A stretch of DNA of 24,515 nt from an uncultured Treponema sp. (GTDB lineage: Bacteria; Spirochaetota; Spirochaetia; Treponematales; Treponemataceae), in NCBI GenBank assembly GCA_947167745.1, contig CAMVJE010000019.1:1-24515 (forward strand), written 5' to 3'. Positions 14,050-22,686 of this stretch are shown here, piece by piece. The translations under genes were made by a program, and so were the position numbers. Numbering within the stretch: the stretch's first letter is position 1; each line of letters begins with the position of its first letter. The notes under the pieces were generated by a model that worked only from the letters and a program-made list of their open reading frames with translations, searched no databases and had not been told where the DNA came from.

Positions 14050-14643
14050 TTATCCTAATAATTTGCGTAATCCCCTTGTGATTCCCGTAAATCCATGAAC
14101 AATTGCGGCTATGCACAAAACAGGCCCGAATGGAATCAGTAAAAGCGAGAATCTAAGGGTGAAAATTCCAATTAACATTATTGCAAGTTTTTGAAGAATA
14201 TAGACTAAGGCATCTGTTTTTGTCTGTGGTTCATTTGCCCTTTTGTAATAATATGTATTCTGATTCTGAGACTGCGAGCGGGCGTAGTTAAACCACTGAT
14301 TAAATGCATCGTTGAAATCTTCCTGAGTTTCGGCCCGCCATGTGCCGTTTCTGTTCCATTGCCCTTGCCAGTTACCCTGTTGCCCCCAGCCGTAGTTCCC
14401 CTGTGAATTTGAAGAAGAATAGCCGTAATCGTCTGTGCTTCCGTAAGAATCATATTGGCGACGTTTTGTTTCATCAGAAAGAACATCGTAAGCGGCGGTA
14501 ATTTTTTTGAATTTTTCTTCGGCGGCTTTGTCACCGGGATTTTTGTCTGGGTGATATTTGACCGCAAGTTTTCTGTAAGCGGATTTTATTTCACTTTGAG
14601 TTGATGTTTTTGTTACGCCAAGAATTTCGTATAAATCTTCCAA
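14050..14643 (-). CDS. Membrane-anchored J-domain (DnaJ-like) protein
   Basis: The J domain occupies residues 1-65 with YHPDKNPG (HPD at 31-33), so it should stimulate an Hsp70 ATPase. A Gly/Asn/Gln/Tyr-rich linker follows (about 70-135), then a hydrophobic C-terminal part (about 145-190) with one or two membrane segments. There are no zinc-finger or DnaJ C-terminal domains, so it is a class III J-protein and not DnaJ itself. I place the start at TTG 14643, giving MEDLYEILG, because AGAGGAAG lies 4 to 6 bases before it and J domains begin in this way. The ATG at 14700 has no ribosome site and would add 19 unrelated residues. The hydrophobic end suggests a client at the inner membrane. Confidence 0.85.
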   Translation of the reverse strand: MEDLYEILGVTKTSTQSEIKSAYRKLAVKYHPDKNPGDKAAEEKFKKITAAYDVLSDETKRRQYDSYGSTDDYGYSSSNSQGNYGWGQQGNWQGQWNRNGTWRAETQEDFNDAFNQWFNYARSQSQNQNTYYYKRANEPQTKTDALVYILQKLAIMLIGIFTLRFSLLLIPFGPVLCIAAIVHGFTGITRGLRKLLG

Positions 14644-14752
14644 TGCTCTTCCTCTTATAATCTTTACCTTTAAAATACTGATATTTCCCCAAAGATACAA
14701 GCAAAATCTGTAATTTCACTTATAAATAACTGTTATGAAGAGTGTGAAGTAT

Positions 14753-16222
14753 TTAAATTTTAAAAGATGCTTTTCCTTTTTTGATTTTGCGGATAAACCA
14801 GATTGCCACGATGCCGGCTGTGATTCCGACCATTCCGTTTGAAATGAGCATTGCTATACCTACGGCGGGAATTCCTATGTTCGTAAAATGGAGCAGGATA
14901 AAAAGGGGCGGAATGCGGTAAACGAAGAGACGGACAAGATTTAAAATCATGGAGATTCGTGTTTTTCCGAAGCCGTACAAAAGTCCCATAACCGAAGCGT
15001 TGATTGAGACAAGAACTGAGTCCCAGCATTCATAAGTGTAGATTGCGTTAATTTGAGCAGCGAATGCGGCGTCTCCTTTTGCAAACATGAAGATAATGCT
15101 GTCTTTGAAAGTGAGCATTATCACAAAAAAGAAACTTGCGATTCCCAGATTGATAAAAAGTGTGCGGTAAAAAATCCCCAGGGCGCGCTTTAAATTTTGA
15201 TTTCCCAGATTCTGACTTATAAGACTGGACTCCGCTTCTTGAAATCCTGCCGGCGGATTTGTTGAAAAGCCTCCCAGTCTGTTTGAAACTCCAAGGGCTC
15301 CTACCACCGTACTTCCCATGCTGGCACACATTGAATTGACGATAACCTTACCGAAAGCGAAGATAAATTTTTCCAGAAAAATTGGAATGCTGAGGTTTGC
15401 CAGAGGTTGGATAAAAGTCTGCTTAAAGAGACATTTTTTTATGCTGATTCTTAGGGGATTTTTTTTGCTTGTAAGGTTAAAGACAGCAATTGCCGTGAGC
15501 GAGGATTGGGCGAGAATCGTTGCCACGGGGAGAAGGAGCATTGCCGTGTTGATGGAGACTATGCCTGATTTCATTAAACTGATGGCGCAGAAATTTAGCA
15601 CAGTTTTAATCACCATGACCAGCATATTGCAGTACATGATGACTTTTGTATTTCCCCTGGATTTTTCGGTGGCCAGGTAAATCACATTGATAAACTGAAA
15701 GACTATGGCTCCGATTGCCAGCATAAAATAAATCGTTCCCTGACCGATTAAGTCTTGGGGCATACGAAGCAGTTTTAAGAAAGGATAGGCAAAAGGAATG
15801 GCCAGCAAAAGGATGAATGACGCGACGGCGATTCCTGTAAAAAAGAGGGTGCTGATTTGAGAGCGGACTTTTTCCATGTCGCCTGAGCCGTAGCTTCTGG
15901 AGATGATGATTGATCCGCCTACAGAAAGACCTGAGCCGACGGCATAGAGCATGGTCTCAATCTGGGAGATGAATGAAACCGTTGAGACAACTCCCGCACT
16001 CATGTTGGCCGCAATCAGGGTATCGATGAGCTGAAAAACCTGATGCAAACTGTTGTAGAAAACAAGGGGCATGGCAATATAAAAAATCGTCTTCACCATG
16101 CCACCGTTGAGAATCATATCGCGGCGACGGCTTTCCTTTTCGCTGAGAGAGATGCTTTCCTTTTGAGAGTCTGCTTGCGGCAAGGGCTTTGTCTGCGCAA
16201 GAGAATCTTTCATGTCTTTCAT
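14753..16222 (-). CDS. MATE-family multidrug/toxin efflux transporter
   Basis: The 489-residue protein has about 12 hydrophobic segments after a charged 40-residue N-terminus. Family signs include MPLVFYNSLHQVFQLIDT in the first helix, SVGGSIIISRSYG after helix 2, and a repeated pattern in the second half (PIFLEKFIFAFGKV; GFQEAESSLISQNLG). MATE pumps export drugs or cationic metabolites using Na+ or H+; the substrate cannot be read here. Two ATGs (16222 and 16213) are possible and neither has a strong ribosome site. It is divergent from an AraC regulator, 92 bp apart, which probably controls it. No MarR-type or TetR-type regulator is nearby. Confidence 0.9.
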   Translation of the reverse strand: MKDMKDSLAQTKPLPQADSQKESISLSEKESRRRDMILNGGMVKTIFYIAMPLVFYNSLHQVFQLIDTLIAANMSAGVVSTVSFISQIETMLYAVGSGLSVGGSIIISRSYGSGDMEKVRSQISTLFFTGIAVASFILLLAIPFAYPFLKLLRMPQDLIGQGTIYFMLAIGAIVFQFINVIYLATEKSRGNTKVIMYCNMLVMVIKTVLNFCAISLMKSGIVSINTAMLLLPVATILAQSSLTAIAVFNLTSKKNPLRISIKKCLFKQTFIQPLANLSIPIFLEKFIFAFGKVIVNSMCASMGSTVVGALGVSNRLGGFSTNPPAGFQEAESSLISQNLGNQNLKRALGIFYRTLFINLGIASFFFVIMLTFKDSIIFMFAKGDAAFAAQINAIYTYECWDSVLVSINASVMGLLYGFGKTRISMILNLVRLFVYRIPPLFILLHFTNIGIPAVGIAMLISNGMVGITAGIVAIWFIRKIKKGKASFKI

Positions 16223-16314
16223 GATTTTATGATAAATCCTGCCGATACAAAAATCTGTACAATTTTTGCGAATTTTACTTTCTTTTGTGCATATTTTGAG
16301 TTATACTTTTCCAG

Positions 16315-17169
16315 ATGTTTTTGATGAAAGAACCAGCCGACTACCGGCAAATCAAAACAGGCTGCGGGTTTTCTCTTATAAAAAAGTCCCATGCCATTAC
16401 AAATCCTGTGAGGCATTTTCATCCCTGGTGGGAAATCCTCTATATCGAGAGCGGAGAGCGCACTTTCTTTTATGCGAACCGCACCCTTCACATTATGGCG
16501 GGAACTTTTTTGTGCATTGCGCCGGGAATCCTGCACCGGGCGGTAAATCCTGAGGGTGAAGTCTGCTCTCTCTACAATGTTTATTTTGCTGATGACGGCA
16601 TTCCTTTAAGCGAGGATAATCCCCATTTTTCTTCCCTTATCCCAATTTTACAGAAGATTGACCCTTGTATCGCTCTTTTGCCGGAAGTTCAGTCGCGGGT
16701 GACGAGCCTTTTTTCAAAAATGGGACTTGAGATTCTTTCGGCTGAGGAAGGCTGGCAGGAAATGGTCTGGGCATATCTGTCCGAAATTTTAGTGACAGTG
16801 AGCCGGCAAAAGGCCCAGGCAGGAGTCGCCGTGCAGCCCAGCGCCGAAATGAATGCTCATATTGCCGCCGTAATTGATTTTTTGAACATGCACTACACTG
16901 AAAGCGTCAGCCTTGCTTCTGTGGCAGAGAGATTCGGCTTGAGCGCCAGTCATTTGAGCCGTTCTTTTAAAGAAGAAACCCATTTCGGTTTTGTGGAATA
17001 TGTGAACAGCCTGCGGATTACGAAAGCCTGCCGAATGCTGGCCGATAAAAAACTCTCTGTGCTGGAAGTCGCCATGCAGTGCGGATTCGGCTCCCTTACC
17101 CAGTTTGGCCGCTGCTTCCGCTCCCTTACGGGAACAAATCCTTTGGATTACCGGAAATCTACTTTATAA
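16315..17169 (+). CDS. AraC-family regulator with cupin N-terminal domain
   Basis: The 284-residue protein has a cupin-like ligand domain (residues about 15-150), with HFHPWWEILYIESG giving His34, His36 and Glu40, and His74 in APGILHR. The C-terminal AraC domain (about 184-284) has two helix-turn-helix motifs: LASVAERFGLSASHLSRSF and VLEVAMQCGF...GRCFRSLTGTNP. It likely controls the divergent MATE gene or itself. No ribosome site precedes the ATG at 16315. A TATACT at 16302-16307 would start transcription almost at the ATG, so the mRNA may be leaderless; ATG 16324 is an alternative. Its 3' end overlaps the convergent Smr gene by 11 bp. Confidence 0.88.
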   Translation: MFLMKEPADYRQIKTGCGFSLIKKSHAITNPVRHFHPWWEILYIESGERTFFYANRTLHIMAGTFLCIAPGILHRAVNPEGEVCSLYNVYFADDGIPLSEDNPHFSSLIPILQKIDPCIALLPEVQSRVTSLFSKMGLEILSAEEGWQEMVWAYLSEILVTVSRQKAQAGVAVQPSAEMNAHIAAVIDFLNMHYTESVSLASVAERFGLSASHLSRSFKEETHFGFVEYVNSLRITKACRMLADKKLSVLEVAMQCGFGSLTQFGRCFRSLTGTNPLDYRKSTL

Positions 17170-17743
17170 TCACCCAGGTCGCTCCGCTTCCTCCCATGGC
17201 ACGGTCTGGATGCCCAGAGCTACCGAGATTCTTGTTCTGCTCGATAAAGGTTTTTACCATTGGCCCCAAGACAGGGTCGCTTCCGTGGGAGTGATTGCCC
17301 TTTCCGTGAATAATCAGTATTTTCTTTAAGCCCCGGCGGATACAATCGTTTACAAAAGAAGTTAGCCGACTCCAGGCTTCATCACGCGTCAACCCATGAA
17401 GGTCTATTCTCGCTTCGGGCCGCATGGTGCGAAGATATTCCCGGCTTTCCATCTTTGCCCGCTCAGCGTATTCGTCCGCCGCCTTGTCCTTGTCGGTGAC
17501 TCCGTATCGCCTGAGCCAGAGTTCCATAGGGTTGATTGTTTTTTTAGCATCTTCTTCCATCTGGGCTTCGTAAAGTCTTCCCTCTGCGGCAAGCTTTGCC
17601 CGTTTCCGAGCCGCTTTTTCTTCGGGGGTGGGAGCATTGGCCATCTTATGTGAAACCTGCGGCACTTTAGATTTTTCTTTTGCCGCCTTTTTTTCGTTTT
17701 TCTGAATATCTCCCCACTGATTTAAAATATCACCAAAATCCAT
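17159..17743 (-). CDS. Smr-domain protein
   Basis: The 194-residue product has a Lys/Ala/Glu-rich, probably helical first half (about 14-105) and a C-terminal Smr domain: IDLHGLTRDEA (113-123), IIHGKG (144-149) and GGSGATWVII (184-193). Stand-alone Smr proteins are often nucleases or RNA-binding; the function here is open. I chose ATG 17743 because GGAG lies 6 bases upstream; the ATG four codons earlier (17755) has none. It follows the BatD-like gene by 13 bp and is probably the last gene of the moxR-Bat operon. There is no MutS ATPase part, so it is not MutS2. Confidence 0.88.
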   Translation of the reverse strand: MDFGDILNQWGDIQKNEKKAAKEKSKVPQVSHKMANAPTPEEKAARKRAKLAAEGRLYEAQMEEDAKKTINPMELWLRRYGVTDKDKAADEYAERAKMESREYLRTMRPEARIDLHGLTRDEAWSRLTSFVNDCIRRGLKKILIIHGKGNHSHGSDPVLGPMVKTFIEQNKNLGSSGHPDRAMGGSGATWVIIK

Positions 17744-17756
17744 TGCTTTCTCCATG

Positions 17757-19007
17757 TTACTTTATTTCTATTAGATTTTCATTCATTGTCCAGCCTGAGA
17801 AGTCTTCGTTTTCGATGAAGGCCCATTCTCCTGCACTTTCCGTGATTCTTACTTTTTTGCCTCCTTCAAAAGTGTTTGCGCTCATCTTTTCTTCAGGAAC
17901 AGAAGAGACAATTCCGCCTGAAAAAATAGCGTATTTTCTTGAAAAAAGTTTGTCAAAAAAAGAGAGTCTGCTTTGAGAAGCCATAAGTTCACATTCTTTA
18001 CGCGTAGGTGCAGTTTTTTTTGCCGGCATAGTTTCCTCATCGTTTTTCTTAAAGGCACTTTCAAAAATGTTCTTCATATCTTTGTTCGCCAAAGTTTCTG
18101 TGCGTGATTTACCTTTTACGATGATGCGTGTAGAGTCTGGAAGTGAAAGAATTTTTTTTGAGCCGTTGTAGGAAAGGGCTGTCACTGTGATTTCAGGGAG
18201 TGAATATTCTCCCTCTTTTAGAATTTGCCATTCAAAGCGGGCCAAATCCTGTTTTTCAGTGGTAAATTCCGTGATTTTTTGATTTCCTCTTGCGAATTCA
18301 AATCGCATGTTTTCTGTAAAAATTGAGTCTTTGGGAATATTCCACTTAAAATCGAGAATTTGCGTTCCGTAGCGAAGGGCAAGTGTAAATATGATTTTTT
18401 CTCCTTGGCATACAGACAGGCTTTTTCTGCCGTCTTTGCCTGAGGAGATTTTTTTGTTTTCAAAAGTGATTTCAAGACCTGGGGAAATCAGATTCGGATT
18501 TTCGTAGACAGAAACCGGCTCAAATTCAATGTAATGATTTTTTCCGCTGATTCTTATAAGAAGTGGGGGTAAGTGAATTTCTCTAGCTTCAGAAAATGTA
18601 AACCAAAGTGAAATAAGTGTTCCCCGCTGACCATTCTGCGAGATAAATTCTTCTTTTTTTGAAGAAATGAAGCGGGTTCCCAGGGGCAATTCAGGAAGCT
18701 CCATCATCACCTGGGAGGGCGAAATCCCATCAATCTCCAGGGCATAGCAGTTTTCCATTTGAGTGAAAAAAATCTCCGACCGTGGCCTGACTTTCAATTC
18801 CCGAATTTCTTTGGCAGAAGGAAGGGCATAAAGTGAAAGCGAGAAAAAGAAAAAAAGAATGAGAAATGGGGATTTTAAGGGGCGAAGCCCCTTAGGAGAG
18901 GGGGTAGCGGAAAACGCGTTAGCGCTTGAAGCGAGGGGGAGACTTTCCCCTTTGTATTCTGCATTCATCATTTTGCATTCAGCATTTTTAATAATCCAAA
19001 ACATCAT
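17757..19007 (-). CDS. BatD-like exported protein with possible SH3-like C-terminus
   Basis: The 416-residue product is a putative exported protein of the Bat cluster. A hydrophobic segment FLILFFFFSLSLYALPSA resembles a signal peptide, but it begins about 47 residues from the start, after a translated repeat. The middle is beta-rich and BatD-like (PRSEIFFTQ, YALEIDGISPSQV, SISGK-type turns). The last 40 residues (GKKVRITESAGEWAFIEN...GWTMNENLIEI) look like a bacterial SH3 domain. I chose ATG 19007 because GGGGAG lies 7 bases before it, inside the end of the BatB-BatC gene (20-bp overlap). No start codon with a ribosome site lies between the repeat and the signal peptide. BatD proteins are thought to work with BatA/BatB in the envelope; the function is unknown. 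Confidence 0.65.
   Translation of the reverse strand: MMFWIIKNAECKMMNAEYKGESLPLASSANAFSATPSPKGLRPLKSPFLILFFFFSLSLYALPSAKEIRELKVRPRSEIFFTQMENCYALEIDGISPSQVMMELPELPLGTRFISSKKEEFISQNGQRGTLISLWFTFSEAREIHLPPLLIRISGKNHYIEFEPVSVYENPNLISPGLEITFENKKISSGKDGRKSLSVCQGEKIIFTLALRYGTQILDFKWNIPKDSIFTENMRFEFARGNQKITEFTTEKQDLARFEWQILKEGEYSLPEITVTALSYNGSKKILSLPDSTRIIVKGKSRTETLANKDMKNIFESAFKKNDEETMPAKKTAPTRKECELMASQSRLSFFDKLFSRKYAIFSGGIVSSVPEEKMSANTFEGGKKVRITESAGEWAFIENEDFSGWTMNENLIEIK
18876..18990. repeat. Palindromic repeat element inside the start of the BatD-like gene
   Basis: TAAGGGGC (18876-18883), GAA, GCCCCTTA (18887-18894) form a perfect hairpin. GCG-TTA-GCGC and GGGG...TTCCCC hairpins follow, then tandem GCATTC/GCATTT-like units (18961-18985). 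This hairpin-rich tract differs from flanking coding DNA, yet is open in the BatD frame between the chosen start and the signal peptide. It resembles Rickettsia palindromic elements in behaviour; relationship is not implied. Confidence 0.55.
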
Positions 19008-20637
19008 CGTTTTTCTCCCCACTGTCGCTCATGTTTCGCCATTTTTTGCCTTCGTTTTCCCGAATCAAATTGAAAATTTCGTTTTTCATGTCTGGGTTGG
19101 TCTGTTTTTCTTCGTTCACGCCCAGCATTTCGGCTTGGGCTTCTTGCGCCTGCTTTTGCGTGATTTCCCGCTGGCAGAGTTCAAGGTTTATTTTTGCCTT
19201 TACATTTTTTGAATCAGCGAGAATTGCCCGCTTAAAGTTTTGGGCTGCCGTTTCGTAGTCATTTTTTCGGGCTGAAATGAGAGCTAGATTGTAATAAGCT
19301 GCTGTTTTCAAATCAGCGGGAAGCTTTTCATCATCAAGATTCAGTTGGGAAAGTCGTTTTAAGGAAGCGTCCAATTCCCCCATGGAAAAATAAGTCGCGC
19401 TCAAATCGAAAATTGCATAGTTTTTTGCCAGTGAATCCTCGCTTGCCTTGTGGGCCACCGTGAGAAAATCCGCCGTCGCCTGAGTGTATTTTCCTTCGTA
19501 CCATTCCCATGCGCCCTCAAGAATCTGTTTTTTTTCGGATTTGCAGGAAGCGAGAATGAAGAGAGCTGTAAAAATCATTGATTTTTCAAGTAGGGAGAGG
19601 AATTTTTTGTTTTTTAGGGAAGAAAGTTTAAATTCCGCAGCTACAAAAGAAAGAATCAGAAATATTATAGTCCAGAAAATAAAAAAAGCGTGCCTGTTGA
19701 CTTTTTTGACTTCGTAAGAGAGTGAATTTTCTTCGTCTTCTCCAGTCTTTCCCTTGATTTGGGATAAAAGCTTCCAGGCTGAAGCCTTTGCCCTTGAATC
19801 GATGTAGCGGGCCTGTGATTTACCCGCGGGAAATGAAAAAGAAGAAGCCCGACTGTTTACAGATTCTGTGATTTCCTGCATTTTTTTCGCCCTAAGGGCT
19901 GTTTTGACCTTGGTTTTTCCATCGCCTGCAGTGATTTCACTCTCTGATTCGGAGCCGAAGCCAATAATAGTCACAGGAATCATAGATTTGACCGCCTGCT
20001 CAAGTGATTTTTCAAGTCTTGAGTCAGTTTCATCTCCGTCCGTGAAGACCCATATATACTGGGATTTTGCAGAATTTTGAGGAATCGAGTTCAAGGCCGC
20101 CTCAATTCCCTTGCCCAGAGAAGAGCCGCCAGAAGACATGAGATGTGGAGAAAGATTTTCCAGCAAATTGAGCATGGAAAGGACATCTTCTGTTTCAGGA
20201 ATTGCCGTAAAACCGTCGCCCTTTGCAAGAACTGCTGAAAATGAAGAGCCGGACAGATTTTCCAGCAGGCTTGAAGCGTAGATTTTTACAGCGTCGAGGC
20301 GGGATAGCCTGGAAGGAGCGTCTTTCGCCAGCATAGAGTATGAAATATCAAAGACGAAAGATACATTGCTCCCGCTTTTATGAACTGGAATTTTTTTTGA
20401 GCCAAAAGAAATTTCAGAAAGTGCAAAAATTGCAGAAATCAATGCAAGAACGCGAAAAAATGTTCTCAGAAAAAGGGAAATTTTTAGTGATTTCAGATTT
20501 TTTTGATTCTGGGATGAAGAGAGAAGTTTTGTAAGTTTTTTGAATTTTAAGAAGAGATAGAGCAGTACTGGCAGAATCAAAAAAACAGCAGGGAGAAAGC
20601 GTGGATTTCCGATTGAAAGAGTAGAAAGTTCTGACAT
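18988..20637 (-). CDS. BatB-BatC fusion: membrane VWA domain plus TPR domain
   Basis: The 549-residue protein has an N-terminal membrane segment (14-30), another near 55-75, then a von Willebrand A domain with MIDAS DISYS (Asp97, Ser99, Ser101) and VFTDGDE (197-203). A further membrane helix (317-335) is followed by a second hydrophobic stretch ending ILASC (Cys365), which looks like a lipoprotein signal, and then TPR repeats (about 372-500). In Bacteroides and relatives BatB and BatC are separate proteins, so this looks like a fusion. The start is ATG 20637, overlapping the BatA stop (TAATG), with a near-perfect GGAGGTGAT ribosome site. The frame runs 13 codons further back inside BatA, without support. 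It ends 20 bp inside the BatD-like gene. Confidence 0.9.
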   Translation of the reverse strand: MSELSTLSIGNPRFLPAVFLILPVLLYLFLKFKKLTKLLSSSQNQKNLKSLKISLFLRTFFRVLALISAIFALSEISFGSKKIPVHKSGSNVSFVFDISYSMLAKDAPSRLSRLDAVKIYASSLLENLSGSSFSAVLAKGDGFTAIPETEDVLSMLNLLENLSPHLMSSGGSSLGKGIEAALNSIPQNSAKSQYIWVFTDGDETDSRLEKSLEQAVKSMIPVTIIGFGSESESEITAGDGKTKVKTALRAKKMQEITESVNSRASSFSFPAGKSQARYIDSRAKASAWKLLSQIKGKTGEDEENSLSYEVKKVNRHAFFIFWTIIFLILSFVAAEFKLSSLKNKKFLSLLEKSMIFTALFILASCKSEKKQILEGAWEWYEGKYTQATADFLTVAHKASEDSLAKNYAIFDLSATYFSMGELDASLKRLSQLNLDDEKLPADLKTAAYYNLALISARKNDYETAAQNFKRAILADSKNVKAKINLELCQREITQKQAQEAQAEMLGVNEEKQTNPDMKNEIFNLIRENEGKKWRNMSDSGEKNDDVLDY

Positions 20638-21650
20638 TAAATCACCTCCGAAAGAAAAATCCGCCGAATCAGCCATGAAAGCAGGAATAAAAGGCCCGAG
20701 ACAAGGAGAAAATTTGTGTAGCAGTTTCTATCGTTAGAGCGATAGTGAAAAGTCTGTACAGAATCTTCTCTTTGAGCAATTGCCGAAAGTGAATCTGAGA
20801 GAGAGTGCATGGTTTCAATTCCAAAATATGTTCCGTTTGCAATTGAAGCTATTGTTTCAAGGGGAAGGGAGTCAAAATCAGATTCATAAAAACCCGAATG
20901 AATCTTGCCACTTTTTTTGTCTAAATATTCAATTGGTACCGAGCCTTTTGTGCCGATTCCGAATGTGTAAAGGGAAATTCCGTTTTCTTTTGCAAGGCTT
21001 GCCGCCGTTTCCGGGTGGACTGAGCCTGCATTGTTTTCGCCGTCCGTAATTAAAACAATGCATTTTTTAGGAGCAGGACTTGAAGAAAGATGATAAATTG
21101 CCGTGCTTAATCCGATTCCCAGAGCCGTGCCTTCGCCGAATTCACCGACAGAAAGCGAATCAAGACCTTTTAAAAAGAGAGTTATGTCGCTGGTCGGTGG
21201 AACAGTGCATGCTGCTTCACTTGCCATTGCTACGAGACCGTAATTTGCCCCCTTCTCTGAGGATACCATCGTTTTGATTCCCATTTTCGCCGCTTCGAGC
21301 CTAGTGAGCTGTCCTCCAGCAAGTGAAATATCCCTGGCTGCCATTGAGGGGCTTGTATCCAGAACGAAGAGAATGTCTGTTCCCCGTGATGTGTAGATTT
21401 TTTCCTGATGACGGATAATTGGATTAGAAAGAGAAGTGACGAGTGAAATAAAACCTGCCAGAGCAAAAAAATGAGCAGAGAAGGAGAGTAGTTTTGAAAT
21501 CGAGTCAGAATAAATGAAGGACTTTCCACCCCAGTCCGAAATCGTGAGTGGAAAAGAAATCTTTGAGAAAATACCGAGTTTCCTAAGTACGGCAAAAAGC
21601 GGGAGTGAGAGAAGAAAGAAAAACGCCTGCGGATACTCAAACTGAATCAT
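20637..21650 (-). CDS. BatA-like membrane VWA protein
   Basis: The 337-residue protein has N-terminal membrane helices (about 8-22 and 56-74), a VWA domain with MIDAS DTSPS (Asp98, Ser100, Ser102), GTALGIGLS as the MIDAS threonine loop, VLITDGENNAG as the third metal loop, and a C-terminal helix (about 312-330). Metal-binding residues are intact. Bat proteins were linked to aerotolerance in Bacteroides; in other spirochaetes the role is unsettled. Its ATG overlaps the stop of the upstream gene (ATGA, 4 bp) and its stop overlaps the next start, so translation is coupled. MoxR-type ATPases typically remodel VWA partners encoded alongside. Confidence 0.92.
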   Translation of the reverse strand: MIQFEYPQAFFFLLSLPLFAVLRKLGIFSKISFPLTISDWGGKSFIYSDSISKLLSFSAHFFALAGFISLVTSLSNPIIRHQEKIYTSRGTDILFVLDTSPSMAARDISLAGGQLTRLEAAKMGIKTMVSSEKGANYGLVAMASEAACTVPPTSDITLFLKGLDSLSVGEFGEGTALGIGLSTAIYHLSSSPAPKKCIVLITDGENNAGSVHPETAASLAKENGISLYTFGIGTKGSVPIEYLDKKSGKIHSGFYESDFDSLPLETIASIANGTYFGIETMHSLSDSLSAIAQREDSVQTFHYRSNDRNCYTNFLLVSGLLFLLSWLIRRIFLSEVI

Positions 21651-22675
21651 GCTTCTTCCTCCTCAAAATCACTGTCATCATCAAATTCTTCTATTAAACG
21701 GATAGCCATTTTGCACAAAGAATCCCGCTCGCTCTTTTCGCCCTGCTCACTTGCAGAAAGAAGGCGGGCATTTTCCGAAAAGCGCACAAAATCCAGTCGT
21801 GAGAAAATTGAAATCACTTCTTCCACCGCATTTCCCTGATGCTTTCCAAGCTGCCCCCCGCTTAATTCCAAAAAAATCGGATAAAGGGCTTTTGTCGTAA
21901 CCGAAGAAAAATCCCTGCCGAATCTTCTTTTCAAGAAATCCCGAAGAATATGCTGAAGCTTTTCAGAAAAATCTTTATCAGAAGGAATTTTTGCAGATTC
22001 TCTCTGAAGAGACATTATTTTTTTTATGGATCTTCTTGAATTCCTTTTTAGAGAATAGAGATATGAAAAATTTTCGATGAAGTGTACGACTTTCGGTAGA
22101 TGAAGCAGAATGTAAAGCAGAAGTGCAAAAAGTATGATGGCAAAAATCCCGAAAATGACTAGAAGCGCCGTCGTTCCTGGAAGAACAAGTGGATTTGCCT
22201 GAGGCATAAAAGAGTGATTTTCTGTCTTTTGAACGAGGGATTTAACTTCAAAGGGGGAAAGATTAATTACAAAGGCCGGTGCATTTTTTACAGTCTGCCC
22301 GTTTTGAGAAAAAGCGACAAGAGAAGAGATACTGAATGGCGGAATCTGGCAAAAACCTGTTTTCCATGGAATCAGCCTGAGATTTAGAGTGTATTCGCTG
22401 TTGTGTTTTTCAATACTTGCCTGCGTGATCGTAAAATCCTCTTCCTCAGCCAAAAAAAGACTGTAATCAGTTCGAAGATCAAGACGGGCAAGAGGTGAAG
22501 AATCATTTTCGGCGATAAAAATTGCATCAGAATGGAAAATATAGCTGATTTCAACTGTGTCACCGATGTAAATGAGCTTGGGAATGACTATCTGAAGATT
22601 CTCCGCAGAAAGCGAAGCTGTATTCATAAAGGAGAAAAGGAAAAATGAAAGGGAAAAAATAAAAAATCTCTTCAT
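21647..22675 (-). CDS. BatD/DUF4381-like membrane protein of the Bat cluster
   Basis: The 342-residue product has a signal peptide (1-24), an extracytoplasmic beta-rich domain (about 26-150), one membrane helix (about 168-192) and a basic cytoplasmic part (200-342) ending in an acidic tail (EFDDDSDFEEEEA). The cytoplasmic part has EKLQHILRDFLKRRFG, similar to segments in Bat-cluster membrane proteins. I cannot assign a precise name; DUF4381-like or BatD-like is the best fit. A G-rich run (GGGGGG) precedes the ATG as ribosome site. It sits between DUF58 and BatA, the position of an uncharacterised membrane protein in the Borrelia cluster. Confidence 0.65.
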   Translation of the reverse strand: MKRFFIFSLSFFLFSFMNTASLSAENLQIVIPKLIYIGDTVEISYIFHSDAIFIAENDSSPLARLDLRTDYSLFLAEEEDFTITQASIEKHNSEYTLNLRLIPWKTGFCQIPPFSISSLVAFSQNGQTVKNAPAFVINLSPFEVKSLVQKTENHSFMPQANPLVLPGTTALLVIFGIFAIILFALLLYILLHLPKVVHFIENFSYLYSLKRNSRRSIKKIMSLQRESAKIPSDKDFSEKLQHILRDFLKRRFGRDFSSVTTKALYPIFLELSGGQLGKHQGNAVEEVISIFSRLDFVRFSENARLLSASEQGEKSERDSLCKMAIRLIEEFDDDSDFEEEEA

Positions 22676-22686
22676 TTTGCCCCCCT

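Noticed and set aside
15318..15680. 120-codon open frame opposite the MATE gene
   Set aside because: It is antisense to hydrophobic MATE codons, which often leave the other strand open.
19543..19578. Independent BatC lipoprotein start at ATG 19578
   Set aside because: There is no ribosome site upstream and the frame is continuous with BatB, so a fusion is more likely.
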